This document shows, in pieces, positions 49,425 to 58,538 of a stretch of DNA of 64,000 bases (within the stretch, counting starts at the first letter, position 1; each line of letters starts with the position of its first letter). The notes below the pieces were generated by a model. It was not told where the DNA came from and searched no databases. It saw nothing but the letters and a program-made list of their open reading frames with translations. Position numbers and translations under genes: made by a program. The DNA is from Pseudomonas helleri (GTDB taxonomy: Bacteria > Pseudomonadota > Gammaproteobacteria > Pseudomonadales > Pseudomonadaceae): positions 310,001-374,000 of the forward strand of contig NZ_JYLD01000004.1 of assembly GCF_001043025.1 (NCBI RefSeq), read 5' to 3'.

Positions 49425-50636
49425 ATGCAGGTCAGCAAATCAAACAAGCTCGCCAACGTCTGTTATGACATTCGCGGCCCAGTGCTCAAGCACGCCAAAC
49501 GTCTGGAAGAGGAAGGCCAACGCATCCTCAAGCTGAATATCGGCAACCCGGCACCTTTTGGTTTTGAAGCGCCGGACGAAATCCTGCAGGACGTTATCCG
49601 CAACCTGCCAACTGCTCAGGGCTACAGCGACTCCAAAGGCCTGTTCAGCGCGCGCAAGGCGGTGATGCAGTACTACCAGCAAAAGCAGGTCGAAGGTGTC
49701 GGCATTGAAGACATCTACCTGGGCAACGGCGTGTCCGAGCTGATCGTGATGTCGCTGCAAGCGTTGCTCAACAACGGTGACGAAGTGCTGGTGCCGGCGC
49801 CGGACTACCCGCTGTGGACCGCTGCCGTGACCCTGGCCGGTGGCCACCCGGTGCACTACCTGTGCGACGAGCAAGCCAACTGGTGGCCAGACCTTGAAGA
49901 CATCAAGGCCAAGATCACCCCGAACACCAAAGCCATGGTGATCATCAACCCGAATAACCCGACGGGCGCGGTGTACTCCAAGGAAGTGTTGCTGGGCATG
50001 CTCGAACTGGCACGCCAACACAACCTGGTGGTGTTCTCGGACGAGATCTACGACAAGATCCTCTACGATGACGCCGTGCACATTTGCACCGCTTCGCTGG
50101 CCCCGGACGTGCTCTGCCTGACCTTCAACGGTTTGTCCAAATCGTACCGGGTGGCGGGCTTTCGTTCCGGCTGGATCGCGATCTCCGGCCCCAAGCAAAA
50201 CGCCCAGAGCTACATCGAAGGCATCGACATGCTGGCCAACATGCGCCTGTGCGCCAACGTGCCCAGCCAGCACGCCATCCAGACCGCACTCGGCGGCTAC
50301 CAGAGCATCAATGATCTGGTGCTGCCCAACGGGCGACTGCTGGAGCAGCGCAACCGCACCTGGGAACTGCTTAACGACATTCCTGGCGTCAGTTGCGTAA
50401 AACCCATGGGCGCGCTGTACGCTTTCCCACGCATTGATCCGAAAGTCTGCCCGATCCTCAACGACGAAAAATTCGTTCTGGACTTGTTGCTCTCGGAAAA
50501 ACTGCTAGTGGTCCAGGGCACCGCGTTCAACTGGCCTTGGCCGGACCACTTCCGTGTGGTGACCCTGCCACGCGTCGACGAACTGGACATGGCCATCGGT
50601 CGAATCGGTAACTTTCTGAAGACCTACCGTCAGTAA
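49425..50636 (+). CDS. alaA: Alanine-type aminotransferase AlaA
   Basis: A class I PLP aminotransferase of 403 residues, closely AlaA-like: pyruvate plus glutamate to alanine plus 2-oxoglutarate. Signatures are the N-terminal NVCYDIRGPVLKHAKRLEE, the LNIGNPAPFGF segment, NPNNPTGAVYS, and PLP lysine K239 in NGLSKSYRVAGFRSGW. I start at ATG 49425; upstream codons in frame lie in the promoter shared with msrB. The ribosome site is weak (GGGAT). A large hairpin follows the gene. Confidence 0.93.
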   Translation: MQVSKSNKLANVCYDIRGPVLKHAKRLEEEGQRILKLNIGNPAPFGFEAPDEILQDVIRNLPTAQGYSDSKGLFSARKAVMQYYQQKQVEGVGIEDIYLGNGVSELIVMSLQALLNNGDEVLVPAPDYPLWTAAVTLAGGHPVHYLCDEQANWWPDLEDIKAKITPNTKAMVIINPNNPTGAVYSKEVLLGMLELARQHNLVVFSDEIYDKILYDDAVHICTASLAPDVLCLTFNGLSKSYRVAGFRSGWIAISGPKQNAQSYIEGIDMLANMRLCANVPSQHAIQTALGGYQSINDLVLPNGRLLEQRNRTWELLNDIPGVSCVKPMGALYAFPRIDPKVCPILNDEKFVLDLLLSEKLLVVQGTAFNWPWPDHFRVVTLPRVDELDMAIGRIGNFLKTYRQ

Positions 50637-50643
50637 TTTCCGA

Positions 50644-50680
50644 ACATGCTGTGCGACAAATGAAAAGTCGCACAGCATGT
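50644..50680. other. 14-bp perfect hairpin after alaA
   Basis: ACATGCTGTGCGAC (50644-50657) pairs exactly with 50667-50680 around a nine-base loop rich in A. It begins seven bases past the alaA stop codon. No T run follows, so it is either an atypical terminator or a transcript-end protecting structure. Confidence 0.75.
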
Positions 50681-50949
50681 GTCCACTGAAAGAATCTTCA
50701 TTTGTTAGCTTTCCCGACTTTTCCTGCACACCCGAAAAACCTAAAACCTGGCAAGGCCTTTAATTTATTGGCTTTGAGCCTGACTTTTGCCTGAATAAAG
50801 GGTCCATTCATATTAGGAAATATCTGGCGCCGCGCTCAATTCGACCTGTAGGACACAGTTTGAAATAGTCACTTGGTTGAATAGCCTGAGGCAGCACCTT
50901 ATATACCCGCATGCGGCAACACCCTTAAGACGAGGAGATTCTTACAACC
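50681..50949 (+). promoter_or_regulatory. htpX upstream region
   Basis: The remainder of the 313-bp gap between alaA and htpX. It is AT-richer than the genes and carries no reading frame. GTTGAA near 50876 followed by CCTTATAT is a weak heat-shock-like promoter resemblance, with spacing longer than the consensus. GGAG (50934-50937) is the htpX ribosome site. Confidence 0.45.
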
Positions 50950-51837
50950 ATGATGCGCATTCTGCTGTTTTTGGCCACTAACCTGGCGGTCGTGCTGATT
51001 GCCAGCATCACCCTGAGCCTGTTCGGCTTTAACGGGTTCATGGCGGCCAACGGGGTTGATCTGAACCTCAATCAGCTGTTGGTGTTCTGTGCGGTCTTTG
51101 GTTTTGCAGGGTCTTTGTTCTCGCTGTTCATTTCCAAATGGATGGCGAAAATGAGCACCAGCACCCAGGTGATCACTCAACCTCGTACACGCCACGAACA
51201 ATGGCTGATGCAAACCGTTGAACAACTGTCCCGCGAAGCCGGGATCAAAATGCCTGAAGTGGGGATTTTCCCTGCTTACGAGGCCAACGCGTTTGCCACC
51301 GGCTGGAATAAAAATGATGCGCTGGTAGCGGTTAGCCAGGGCTTGCTTGAGCGATTTTCGCCCGATGAAGTGAAAGCCGTACTGGCTCACGAAATCGGCC
51401 ACGTCGCCAATGGCGACATGGTGACCCTGGCCTTGGTGCAAGGCGTGGTGAACACCTTTGTGATGTTCTTTGCCCGCATCATCGGCAATTTCGTCGACAA
51501 AGTGATCTTCAAGAACGATGAAGGCCGTGGCATTGCCTACTATGTCGCGACCATTTTCGCGGAGCTGGTACTGGGCTTCCTGGCCAGCGCCATCGTGATG
51601 TGGTTCTCGCGCCGACGCGAATTCCGGGCTGACGAAGCCGGTACTCACCTGGCCGGGACTGGCGCCATGATCAGCGCCCTGCAGCGCCTGCGCTCCGAGC
51701 AAGGCCTGCCGGTGCACATGCCGGACACCTTGTCTGCCTTTGGTATCAATGGCGGCTTGAAGCAAGGCCTGGCGCGGATGTTCATGAGCCATCCGCCTCT
51801 GGAAGAACGTATCGACGCACTGCGTCGTCGTGGCTAA
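50950..51837 (+). CDS. htpX: Membrane metalloprotease HtpX
   Basis: Inner-membrane zinc protease of 295 residues that degrades damaged membrane proteins alongside FtsH. Two N-terminal membrane segments (about 5-27 and 42-62), the zinc motif H147-E148-x2-H151 ([10 protein letters not shown]), two further hydrophobic stretches (about 160-185 and 195-218) and the third ligand Glu in [11 protein letters not shown]. Two adjacent ATG codons begin the gene; the ribosome site GGAG is 12 bases before the first, so the second (50953) cannot be excluded. A strong terminator follows. Confidence 0.96.
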   Translation: MMRILLFLATNLAVVLIASITLSLFGFNGFMAANGVDLNLNQLLVFCAVFGFAGSLFSLFISKWMAKMSTSTQVITQPRTRHEQWLMQTVEQLSREAGIKMPEVGIFPAYEANAFATGWNKNDALVAVSQGLLERFSPDEVKAVLAHEIGHVANGDMVTLALVQGVVNTFVMFFARIIGNFVDKVIFKNDEGRGIAYYVATIFAELVLGFLASAIVMWFSRRREFRADEAGTHLAGTGAMISALQRLRSEQGLPVHMPDTLSAFGINGGLKQGLARMFMSHPPLEERIDALRRRG

Positions 51838-51854
51838 CCGCTACGGGCTTACTC

Positions 51855-51883
51855 AAAAGGGCGACTTCGGTCGCCCTTTTTTG
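51855..51883 (+). terminator. htpX terminator
   Basis: Ten-bp stem AAAAGGGCGA (51855-51864) pairing with 51871-51880 over CTTCGG, with the T run of the right arm extended by TT. Confidence 0.95.
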
Positions 51884-52029
51884 TGCCTGCTGTTCGGATA
51901 TTGCCGACACGCCTGCTTAAGGGCGCTGAACCAACCTTTAAATTCGATAGATAAGCACTAAAACTTATATTGGATTTAGATCAATGATCAGGTTGAAGAT
52001 GGCGCATCCAAACCTTGAGGACCCTCACC

Positions 52030-52797
52030 ATGCTGCCTAGCCTGTACATTTCACACGGCTCTCCGATGCTGGCACTGGAACCCGGTGAAAGCGGCCCGGC
52101 CTTGAAGCGCCTCGCCGCGCAATTTGCGAAGCCCAAGGCCATCGTGCTGCTTTCGGCTCACTGGGAAAGCGCCGACCTGCGGGTTGCCAGCCACCCTGCG
52201 CCAGAGACCTGGCATGACTTTGGTGGCTTCCCACGTGCGCTGTATGCCGTGCAATACCCGGCGCCGGGCGATCCCGCTCTAGCCGCACGGATCGTGCAAC
52301 TACTGGCCACACACGGCCTGCCAGCGCAACTGGATGCCAAACGCCCTTTCGACCATGGCGCCTGGGTGCCGTTGTCATTGATGTACCCGGCAGCCGACAT
52401 TCCCGTGGTGCAGGTGTCGCTGCCCAGCCAATCGGGCCCTGCGGGCTTGAATGAAGTGGGTCAGGCGCTGGCAAGCTTGCGCAGCGAGGGGATCTTGATT
52501 ATTGGTTCCGGCAGCATCACCCATAACCTGCGCGAGCTGGACTGGCAGGCGGGCCCGGAAAGCGTCGAACCATGGGCCAAAGCGTTTCGTGACTGGATGA
52601 TTGAAAAGCTCGCCGCCGACGATGCGGCAGCTTTGCACCAGTACCGGCAACAGGCGCCGTTCGCCGCCAAAAACCACCCGAGCGATGAACACCTGTTGCC
52701 GCTGTACTTTGCCCGGGGCGCGGGCGGCCCGTTCAGCATTGCGCATCAGGGCTGGACCTTGGGCGCACTGGGGATGGACATCTACCGGTTTGGATAA
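52030..52797 (+). CDS. DODA-type extradiol aromatic ring-opening dioxygenase (YgiD-like)
   Basis: A 255-residue member of the LigB superfamily, the group of plant 4,5-DOPA dioxygenase and E. coli YgiD. Probable metal ligands are in YISHGSPMLAL, FDHGAWVPLSLMYP, GSGSITHNLREL and SDEHLLPLYFA. It likely cleaves a catechol ring next to the hydroxyls, but the natural substrate is not evident. ATG 52030 has GAGG nine bases upstream; an upstream TTG is less likely. It stands alone. Confidence 0.9.
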   Translation: MLPSLYISHGSPMLALEPGESGPALKRLAAQFAKPKAIVLLSAHWESADLRVASHPAPETWHDFGGFPRALYAVQYPAPGDPALAARIVQLLATHGLPAQLDAKRPFDHGAWVPLSLMYPAADIPVVQVSLPSQSGPAGLNEVGQALASLRSEGILIIGSGSITHNLRELDWQAGPESVEPWAKAFRDWMIEKLAADDAAALHQYRQQAPFAAKNHPSDEHLLPLYFARGAGGPFSIAHQGWTLGALGMDIYRFG

Positions 52798-52813
52798 TGA
52801 TGCGCCAAACCTC

Positions 52814-52900
52814 TGTGGGAGCGGGCTTGCTCGCGATGCAAACAACTCGGTACATCAGTTGCACCTAGTCGATCCAATCGCGAGCAAGCCCGCTCCCACC
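52814..52900. repeat. REP-type inverted pair, family C
   Basis: GTGGGAGCGGGCTTGCTCGC and its complement face each other across about 40 bp. It is a distinct family from GTAGGAGCGAGC. It follows the dioxygenase gene in a convergent gap. Confidence 0.88.
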
Positions 52901-52940
52901 CCCCTGATCGAGGGATCAATCGCACCTTTAACCGCAGGCA

Positions 52941-52972
52941 AAAAAAATCCCCGAACCAGTCGGGGATTTTTT
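52941..52972 (-). terminator. deaD terminator
   Basis: Eight-bp stem ATCCCCGA (52947-52954) with 52960-52967, with A and T runs on both sides. It lies about 25 bp beyond the deaD stop codon and could also act in the forward direction. Confidence 0.92.
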
Positions 52973-52997
52973 AGTGATCAATCACAGCACGCTGTGA

Positions 52998-54668
52998 TTA
53001 ATCTTCGCGGTAGCGACGCAGCTTCAACTGCTTGCCAGCGACACGAGTGTCTTTGAGCTTGGCCAGCAGTTTTTCCAGGCCTTCTTCCGGCAGTTCTACC
53101 AGGCTGAAGCTATCACGCACTTGAATGCGACCGATTGCTTCACGTGCCAGGCCACCCTCGTTGAGGATAGCGCCCAGCAGGTTCTTGGCAGCGATACCAT
53201 CACGCGCACCCAGCGCGGTACGGCAACGAGCACGGCCTTCAGCCAATGGAGCCGGAGCACGACGCTCGCGATCACCACGGTCTGGACGGTCGCCACTGCG
53301 CTCCGAACGCTCACGTGGAGCACTGTTCGGCACCAGCGGGCGCTCACGCTCAATAGCTGCCAGGGTCAGAGCCTGACCGTTGGTGGCTTTGCGCAACAGA
53401 GCAGCGGCCAACGCACGCGGGCTGCAACCGATATCGGCAGTCAGACGATCCAGCAGGTCGCCGTGAGTCGATTCAGCATCAGCAACCAGTGGCGCCAGGC
53501 TGTTGGTCAGTTTCTTGATGCGGGCATCAAGGACTGCCTGAGCATCCGGCAGGCGGACCTCAGCAACCTTTTGACCGGTTACACGCTCGATCACTTGCAG
53601 CATGCGGCGCTCACGTGGAGTCACCAGCAACAGTGCACGACCTTCGCGACCGGCACGGCCAGTACGGCCGATACGGTGAACGTAGGACTCTGGATCGTAA
53701 GGCATGTCAACGTTGAACACGTGGGTGATACGTGGAACGTCAAGGCCACGAGCGGCTACGTCAGTCGCCACAACGATGTCCAGACGGCCATCTTTGAGGG
53801 AGTCGATAACGCGCTCACGCTGGTTCTGGGCAATGTCACCGTTCAGCGCAGCGGCTTTGTAGCCTTTGGCTTCCAGGGCGCTGGCCAGGTCCAGGGTAGC
53901 TTGCTTGGTACGCACGAACATGATCAGCGCGTCGAAGTCTTCAACTTCCAGCAGGCTCAATACAGCCGAGGTCTTCTGGTCAGCGTGAACCAACAGGTGA
54001 GCCTGTTCGATCGCGGTAACGGTCTGAGTCTTGGTCTGGATTTTAACGTGCTGCGGGTCACGCAGGTGACGCTCGGCAATGGCACGGATCGACTGCGGCA
54101 AGGTGGCCGAGAACAATACGGTCTGACGGGTAGCAGGCAAAGCCTTGAAGATCACCTCAAGGTCATCCATGAAGCCCAGCTTGAGCATTTCGTCAGCTTC
54201 GTCGAGAACCAGGTGGTTCACGGTCGCCAATACTTTTTCGTCGCGACGCAGGTGGTCGCACAGACGGCCCGGAGTGGCAACAACGATTTGTGCGCCATTA
54301 CGGATTGCTTTCAGTTGTGGGCCCATGGGCGCGCCGCCGTAAACGGCCACAACGTTAACGCTAGGCATTTGCTTGGCGTAGGTTTCGAAAGCGGTTGCTA
54401 CTTGCAGCGCCAACTCACGGGTTGGCGCCAGGATCAGGGCTTGCGGTTCGCGCTTTGCAGGATCGATGCGATTGAGGATAGGCAGGGCAAAGGCGGCGGT
54501 TTTACCCGTACCGGTTTGCGCCTGACCAATCATGTCGTGACCGGCCAAAATGATCGGGATCGATTGCTGCTGAATAGCCGAAGGCTCTTCGTAGCCAGTC
54601 GCGATGACGGCTGCAAGAATGTTCGGGTTAAGATCAAAAGCGGCGAAGCCGCCGGTTTCCTGGGTCAT
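52998..54668 (-). CDS. deaD: DEAD-box RNA helicase DeaD/CsdA
   Basis: RNA helicase of 556 residues, involved in ribosome assembly and mRNA unwinding at low temperature. Motifs in order: FAAFDLNPNI (Q-motif region), AQTGTGKT, PTRELALQ, DEADEML, SATLP, then lobe 2 with ATDVAARGLDVP and HRIGRTGRAGR. An Arg/Ser-rich linker (SAPRERSERSGDRPDRGDRE) precedes a C-terminal DbpA-type RNA-binding domain (about 485-550) ending in a basic tail. The start at 54668 has AGAGG upstream. A leader of some 200 nt precedes it. Confidence 0.95.
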   Translation of the reverse strand: MTQETGGFAAFDLNPNILAAVIATGYEEPSAIQQQSIPIILAGHDMIGQAQTGTGKTAAFALPILNRIDPAKREPQALILAPTRELALQVATAFETYAKQMPSVNVVAVYGGAPMGPQLKAIRNGAQIVVATPGRLCDHLRRDEKVLATVNHLVLDEADEMLKLGFMDDLEVIFKALPATRQTVLFSATLPQSIRAIAERHLRDPQHVKIQTKTQTVTAIEQAHLLVHADQKTSAVLSLLEVEDFDALIMFVRTKQATLDLASALEAKGYKAAALNGDIAQNQRERVIDSLKDGRLDIVVATDVAARGLDVPRITHVFNVDMPYDPESYVHRIGRTGRAGREGRALLLVTPRERRMLQVIERVTGQKVAEVRLPDAQAVLDARIKKLTNSLAPLVADAESTHGDLLDRLTADIGCSPRALAAALLRKATNGQALTLAAIERERPLVPNSAPRERSERSGDRPDRGDRERRAPAPLAEGRARCRTALGARDGIAAKNLLGAILNEGGLAREAIGRIQVRDSFSLVELPEEGLEKLLAKLKDTRVAGKQLKLRRYRED

Positions 54669-55039
54669 GGGTCTGCCTCTAAGTGCATCCGCAAAGACCC
54701 ATGCTCCAAAGCTGCGCATGCCGTGTAAGACTACAAGAGTCGCCCTGGCTGCTTTGTCGGCGGGGATTTGCGAAAACGTTAAATGAATGGAGCGTTCAGG
54801 GTAGTCCGCGAAACGGACGAGCAGCCGAAGCGTACTTCGGGAAGTGCAACACCTAAACGTGGCCCGGCTAAAGGCCGGCGCGCACTATACCGGATTTATC
54901 ACAAAAAAAAAGCGCTTTTTTAACAGTCGATCGTCTGCAAGCCTCTGTAGACCGGGCTTTTGCGATAATTTGGGCTTCGCAAAACGGGGCGTGGCCCGGC
55001 AATTACGGGCCTGTCGCTAAAACGATTCACCGTGGCGCT
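54669..55039 (-). promoter_or_regulatory. deaD promoter and long leader
   Basis: 371 bp without a gene. On the reverse strand TATAGT (54884-54889) is a good -10 element, though the -35 is weak (T-rich). A start near 54877 gives a leader of about 210 nt containing a GC hairpin (GGCCGGCTT-type arms around 54861-54880). Long leaders are known for cold-induced deaD/csdA mRNAs. Left of this, to 55039, nothing else is clear. Confidence 0.5.
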
Positions 55040-55795
55040 TCAGGTCGCAGGGCGAATAGCCTTGATCAACGCTTCGAGCGAATAACCCAAACGCGGCGCC
55101 AGGGCCTGTGCGCGAGCGGTCAGTGCGTCAATGTCCAGCGCCTGATCCAGATCGTCGGGCACCAGCAAGATGACGTTGCCCTCTTTGACCGGCAGCTCCC
55201 AATAGTGACGATGGAACAAGCCCCGCAACAAGGCGGCGCCCAGCGGTTTGCCGTCGTCGGTGGCCCACTGGTTGATCACCAGCCAGCCGTTGGGCTGGAG
55301 TTTTTTCTGGCAGTTCTCCAGGAAGGTCCAGGCCAAATGACCAGGCGCCGGCCCCAGGTCGTTGTAAAGGTCGACGAAAATCAGGTCGGCAGGCTCGGCG
55401 CTGGGCAAGAGCTCCACCGCGTCACCAATGCGAATGTACAGCCGCGGGTCGTCGTCCAGCCCCAAGTGCTCAATGGCCAGGCGCGGTACATCCGGGCGCA
55501 GTTCAATGGCTTCGACGTCTTCCAGAGGCAAAAACTTGAGGCAGGCCTGAGTCAGCGTCCCGGCACCCAACCCCAGAAACAGGGCGCTCTCTGGCGCTTC
55601 ATGGCACAAGGCACCAATCAGCATGGCGCGGGTGTAGTCGTATTCCAGCCAACTGGGGTCCGTGGTGAACACGCAGCTCTGCTCGATCGCATCGCCAAAT
55701 TCGAGGAAGCGGTAGTCTTCCACTTCAAACACTCGAATCATGCCGAAGTCATCATGGACTTCAGCGAGCAGGCGCTCTATGCGCTCCTCAGACAT
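55040..55795 (-). CDS. Spermidine synthase-like methyltransferase-fold protein
   Basis: A 251-residue Rossmann-fold protein of the spermidine synthase family. The cofactor loop is LFLGLGAGTLTQACL, followed by the acidic strand-end VEAIELRPDV and DLIFVDLYNDLGPAPGHL. It lacks the clear N-terminal domain of true SpeE, and polyamine synthesis is not proven. The position next to deaD and class II DAHP synthase matches P. aeruginosa PA2842. ATG 55795 has GAGGAGAGG upstream. Confidence 0.82.
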   Translation of the reverse strand: MSEERIERLLAEVHDDFGMIRVFEVEDYRFLEFGDAIEQSCVFTTDPSWLEYDYTRAMLIGALCHEAPESALFLGLGAGTLTQACLKFLPLEDVEAIELRPDVPRLAIEHLGLDDDPRLYIRIGDAVELLPSAEPADLIFVDLYNDLGPAPGHLAWTFLENCQKKLQPNGWLVINQWATDDGKPLGAALLRGLFHRHYWELPVKEGNVILLVPDDLDQALDIDALTARAQALAPRLGYSLEALIKAIRPAT

Positions 55796-55952
55796 TGCCT
55801 CTCCTCGCCGCGCCCGGCACACACGGCCAGCGCGCTAAAAACCACCACTCGATGCCGAGCGCAAAGGCACGATTGTCGGCCATTGCAACGCAACAGGTCA
55901 CGCACTAATTGCTGCTAACATGCGCCATCCCCTTTCGACACTAGAGTCTGCG

Positions 55953-57299
55953 ATGAGCCAACCCTGGAGCCCTGACAGCTGGCGCGCCCTGCCGATCCAG
56001 CAACAACCCCACTACCCTGACGCGGCCCACTTGTTGCGGGTCGAGCAAAGCCTGGCGAGTTACCCGCCACTGGTGTTTGCCGGAGAAGCCCGCGAACTGC
56101 GCCGTCAGTTTGCCGAGGTCACCCAAGGTCGGGCGTTTCTGTTGCAGGGCGGCGATTGCGCTGAAAGTTTTGCAGAGTTTTCGGCAGCCAAGATTCGCGA
56201 CACCTTTAAGGTGTTACTGCAAATGGCCATTGTCATGACCTTCGCGGCGGGCTGCCCGGTCGTCAAAGTCGGGCGCATGGCGGGCCAGTTCGCCAAGCCG
56301 CGCTCGGCCAACGATGAAACCATCAACGGCGTCACGCTGCCGGCGTATCGCGGCGACATCGTCAACGGTATCGGTTTCGATGAAAAAAGCCGCGTGCCTG
56401 ATCCAGAGCGCCTGTTGCAGTCTTATCACCAGTCCACCGCAACCCTGAACCTGCTGCGCGCCTTTGCCCAGGGCGGTTTTGCCGACCTGCACCAGGTGCA
56501 CAAGTGGAACCTGGACTTCATCGCCAACTCGGCGCTGGCAGAAAAGTACAGCCAACTGGCCGACCGTATCGACGAAACCCTGGCCTTCATGCGCGCCTGC
56601 GGCATGGACAGCTCGCCGCAACTGCGTGAAACCAGCTTCTTCACCGCCCATGAAGCGTTGCTGCTGAACTACGAAGAAGCCTTTGTGCGCCGCGACAGCC
56701 TGACTAACGATTACTACGATTGCTCGGCACACATGCTGTGGATTGGCGACCGTACCCGCCAGCTGGACGGTGCCCACGTGGAGTTTCTGCGCGGCGTGAA
56801 CAACCCGATCGGGGTTAAAGTCGGCCCGACCATGAACACCGAGGAATTGATCCGCCTGATCGACATCCTCAACCCTGACAACGATCCGGGCCGTCTTAAC
56901 CTGATCGTGCGTATGGGCGCCAACAAGGTCGGCGACCATTTGCCGCAACTGATCCGCGCCGTCGAAGGCGAAGGCAAAAAAGTGCTGTGGAGTTGCGACC
57001 CGATGCACGCCAACACCATCAAGGCCAGCAGCGGCTACAAGACCCGCGACTTCGCGCAGATCCTTGGCGAAGTGAAGCAGTTCTTCCAGGTACATGAAGC
57101 CGAAGGCAGCTACGCCGGCGGGATTCACATCGAAATGACCGGGCAGAACGTCACCGAGTGCATTGGCGGCGCCAATCCGATCACCGAAGACAGCCTGTCA
57201 GATCGCTATCACACCCACTGCGACCCGCGCATGAACGCCGATCAGTCGCTGGAACTGGCGTTCCTGATTGCCGAAACGTTGAAGCAGGTTAAGCGCTAA
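55953..57299 (+). CDS. Class II (plant-type) DAHP synthase
   Basis: 3-deoxy-D-arabino-heptulosonate 7-phosphate synthase of 448 residues, joining erythrose 4-phosphate and phosphoenolpyruvate as the first shikimate step. Signatures are [14 protein letters not shown] with the metal Cys, [37 protein letters not shown], and [10 protein letters not shown], with [18 protein letters not shown] near the end. Class I enzymes usually serve bulk amino-acid synthesis in Pseudomonas, so this one may supply other aromatic products. ATG 55953 is preferred to an upstream frame; ribosome site weak. Confidence 0.93.
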   Translation: MSQPWSPDSWRALPIQQQPHYPDAAHLLRVEQSLASYPPLVFAGEARELRRQFAEVTQGRAFLLQGGDCAESFAEFSAAKIRDTFKVLLQMAIVMTFAAGCPVVKVGRMAGQFAKPRSANDETINGVTLPAYRGDIVNGIGFDEKSRVPDPERLLQSYHQSTATLNLLRAFAQGGFADLHQVHKWNLDFIANSALAEKYSQLADRIDETLAFMRACGMDSSPQLRETSFFTAHEALLLNYEEAFVRRDSLTNDYYDCSAHMLWIGDRTRQLDGAHVEFLRGVNNPIGVKVGPTMNTEELIRLIDILNPDNDPGRLNLIVRMGANKVGDHLPQLIRAVEGEGKKVLWSCDPMHANTIKASSGYKTRDFAQILGEVKQFFQVHEAEGSYAGGIHIEMTGQNVTECIGGANPITEDSLSDRYHTHCDPRMNADQSLELAFLIAETLKQVKR

Positions 57300-57304
57300 A
57301 AACC

Positions 57305-57391
57305 GTACGAGGCAGGTTGTTCGCGATGCAGACGACTCTATTTTTCAGCTAAATCGAGTGGATGACATCGCGAGCAAGCCCGCTCCCACAA
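57305..57391. repeat. REP-type pair, family C, with decayed left arm
   Basis: The right arm (57365-57391, GCGAGCAAGCCCGCTCCCAC) is intact. The left arm is reduced to GGTTGTTCGCGATGCAGACGA. Same family as 52814-52900. It lies between the convergent DAHP synthase and DUF1127 genes. Confidence 0.78.
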
Positions 57392-57405
57392 GGCCCTGCT
57401 CTAAC

Positions 57406-57585
57406 TCACTTCTTCAACGGATCATCCCAAAACGGGCGATAGCTTTCGGTTTCGATGTCTGCCCGGCTCAAGCCCAAATCCTTGAGCCCCGCATCACTGA
57501 TTCGCCGCAGCGCCGCCCGCTCGCGGGACAGTTGATACCAACGCGCAATACGCGCCATCCACGCATTTTCTTTTAGACCTTTCAT
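57406..57585 (-). CDS. DUF1127 small protein
   Basis: A 59-residue protein with the DUF1127 core: ARWYQLSRERAALRRISD followed by LKDLGLSRADIETE. Small Arg-rich DUF1127 proteins have been linked to phosphate or RNA metabolism and sRNA turnover in alphaproteobacteria; a role here is unknown. ATG 57585 has AGGAGG eight bases upstream, a strong site. It diverges from the LysR gene across about 95 bp, so that regulator may control it. Confidence 0.9.
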   Translation of the reverse strand: MKGLKENAWMARIARWYQLSRERAALRRISDAGLKDLGLSRADIETESYRPFWDDPLKK

Positions 57586-57680
57586 CACCTGAGCCTCCTG
57601 GGGGATGGCTCAAGTCTCTGCCCAGGCATAAGATCAATCCAACGAATGTTTCTTATGCGACCCATTTGCGAGATTGATGA

Positions 57681-58538
57681 ATGGCCGGTTTTCCGAGTAT
57701 CGACACTGACTTGCTGCGCACTTTCGCTGCGATTGCCGATCACGGCGGTTTTACCCGTGCCGCAGAAGCGGTCAATCGCACGCAATCGGCGGTGAGCATG
57801 CAAATGAAGCGCCTGGAAGAGGACGTGCTGCACTGCACGCTGTTCCAGCGCGATGGCCGTACAGTCAGCCTCACGCCAGAAGGTCAGGTGCTGCTGGGGT
57901 ATGCGCGGCGCATCCTCAAGCTGCACAGTGAAGTGTTCAATACGCTGAGCCTGCCAAAAATGGTTGGCAACGTGAAAATCGGCTCGCCGGACGATTACGT
58001 TATGCGTTTTTTACCCGGCATCCTGTCGCGCTTTGCCCAGGACTATCAGCTGATCAACGTCGAGGTGCATTGCGAGCCATCCGTGCTGCTGTTACAGCGC
58101 AACGATCTGGACCTGACCATTGTGAGCCGCGAGCCCGGCACGGAGACCGGGCAGATCCTGCGTCAGGAGCGCTTTGTGTGGATGGTCGCCGAAGGCTTCG
58201 CCCCCCACGAACGCACGCCCATGCCACTGGCCATGTTCAATACCGACTGTTTTTGCAGCACTTGGGCGTGCAATGCTCTGGACATGGCGCAGCGCGAGTA
58301 CCGGATTGCCTACACCAGCGCCAGCCTGTCGGCGATCAATGCAGTGGTGAGCACCGGGCTGGCGGTGACGGCCCAGTTGCAAAGCCTGCTGCCAGCAGAC
58401 TTGCGCATCATTGGCGAGGCAGAAAACCTGCCCCAGTTGCCGTCTGCCAGCATCGTGCTGCTGCGCAAACACAACAGCGCGGCCTCGCCGATTATTGAGT
58501 GTTTTGCCGAGTACATCGTCGAAGGCTTTAAGCTTTAA
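57681..58538 (+). CDS. LysR-family transcriptional regulator
   Basis: A 285-residue LysR regulator: winged helix-turn-helix at about 6-65 (LLRTFAAIADHGGFTRAAEA, SAVSMQMKRLEE) and a periplasmic-binding-like effector domain from about 92. The divergent DUF1127 gene is a natural candidate target. Its 3' end overlaps the end of the convergent TauE gene by 11 bp. Effector unknown. Confidence 0.92.
   Translation: MAGFPSIDTDLLRTFAAIADHGGFTRAAEAVNRTQSAVSMQMKRLEEDVLHCTLFQRDGRTVSLTPEGQVLLGYARRILKLHSEVFNTLSLPKMVGNVKIGSPDDYVMRFLPGILSRFAQDYQLINVEVHCEPSVLLLQRNDLDLTIVSREPGTETGQILRQERFVWMVAEGFAPHERTPMPLAMFNTDCFCSTWACNALDMAQREYRIAYTSASLSAINAVVSTGLAVTAQLQSLLPADLRIIGEAENLPQLPSASIVLLRKHNSAASPIIECFAEYIVEGFKL

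Noticed and set aside
50860..50900. Heat-shock sigma factor promoter for htpX
   Set aside because: GTTGAA and CCTTATAT are only loosely similar to the consensus and the spacing is too long; mentioned as weak only.
53121..54728. Forward open frame of about 535 codons opposite deaD
   Set aside because: Antisense to a confident helicase gene; low-complexity composition and no start signal.
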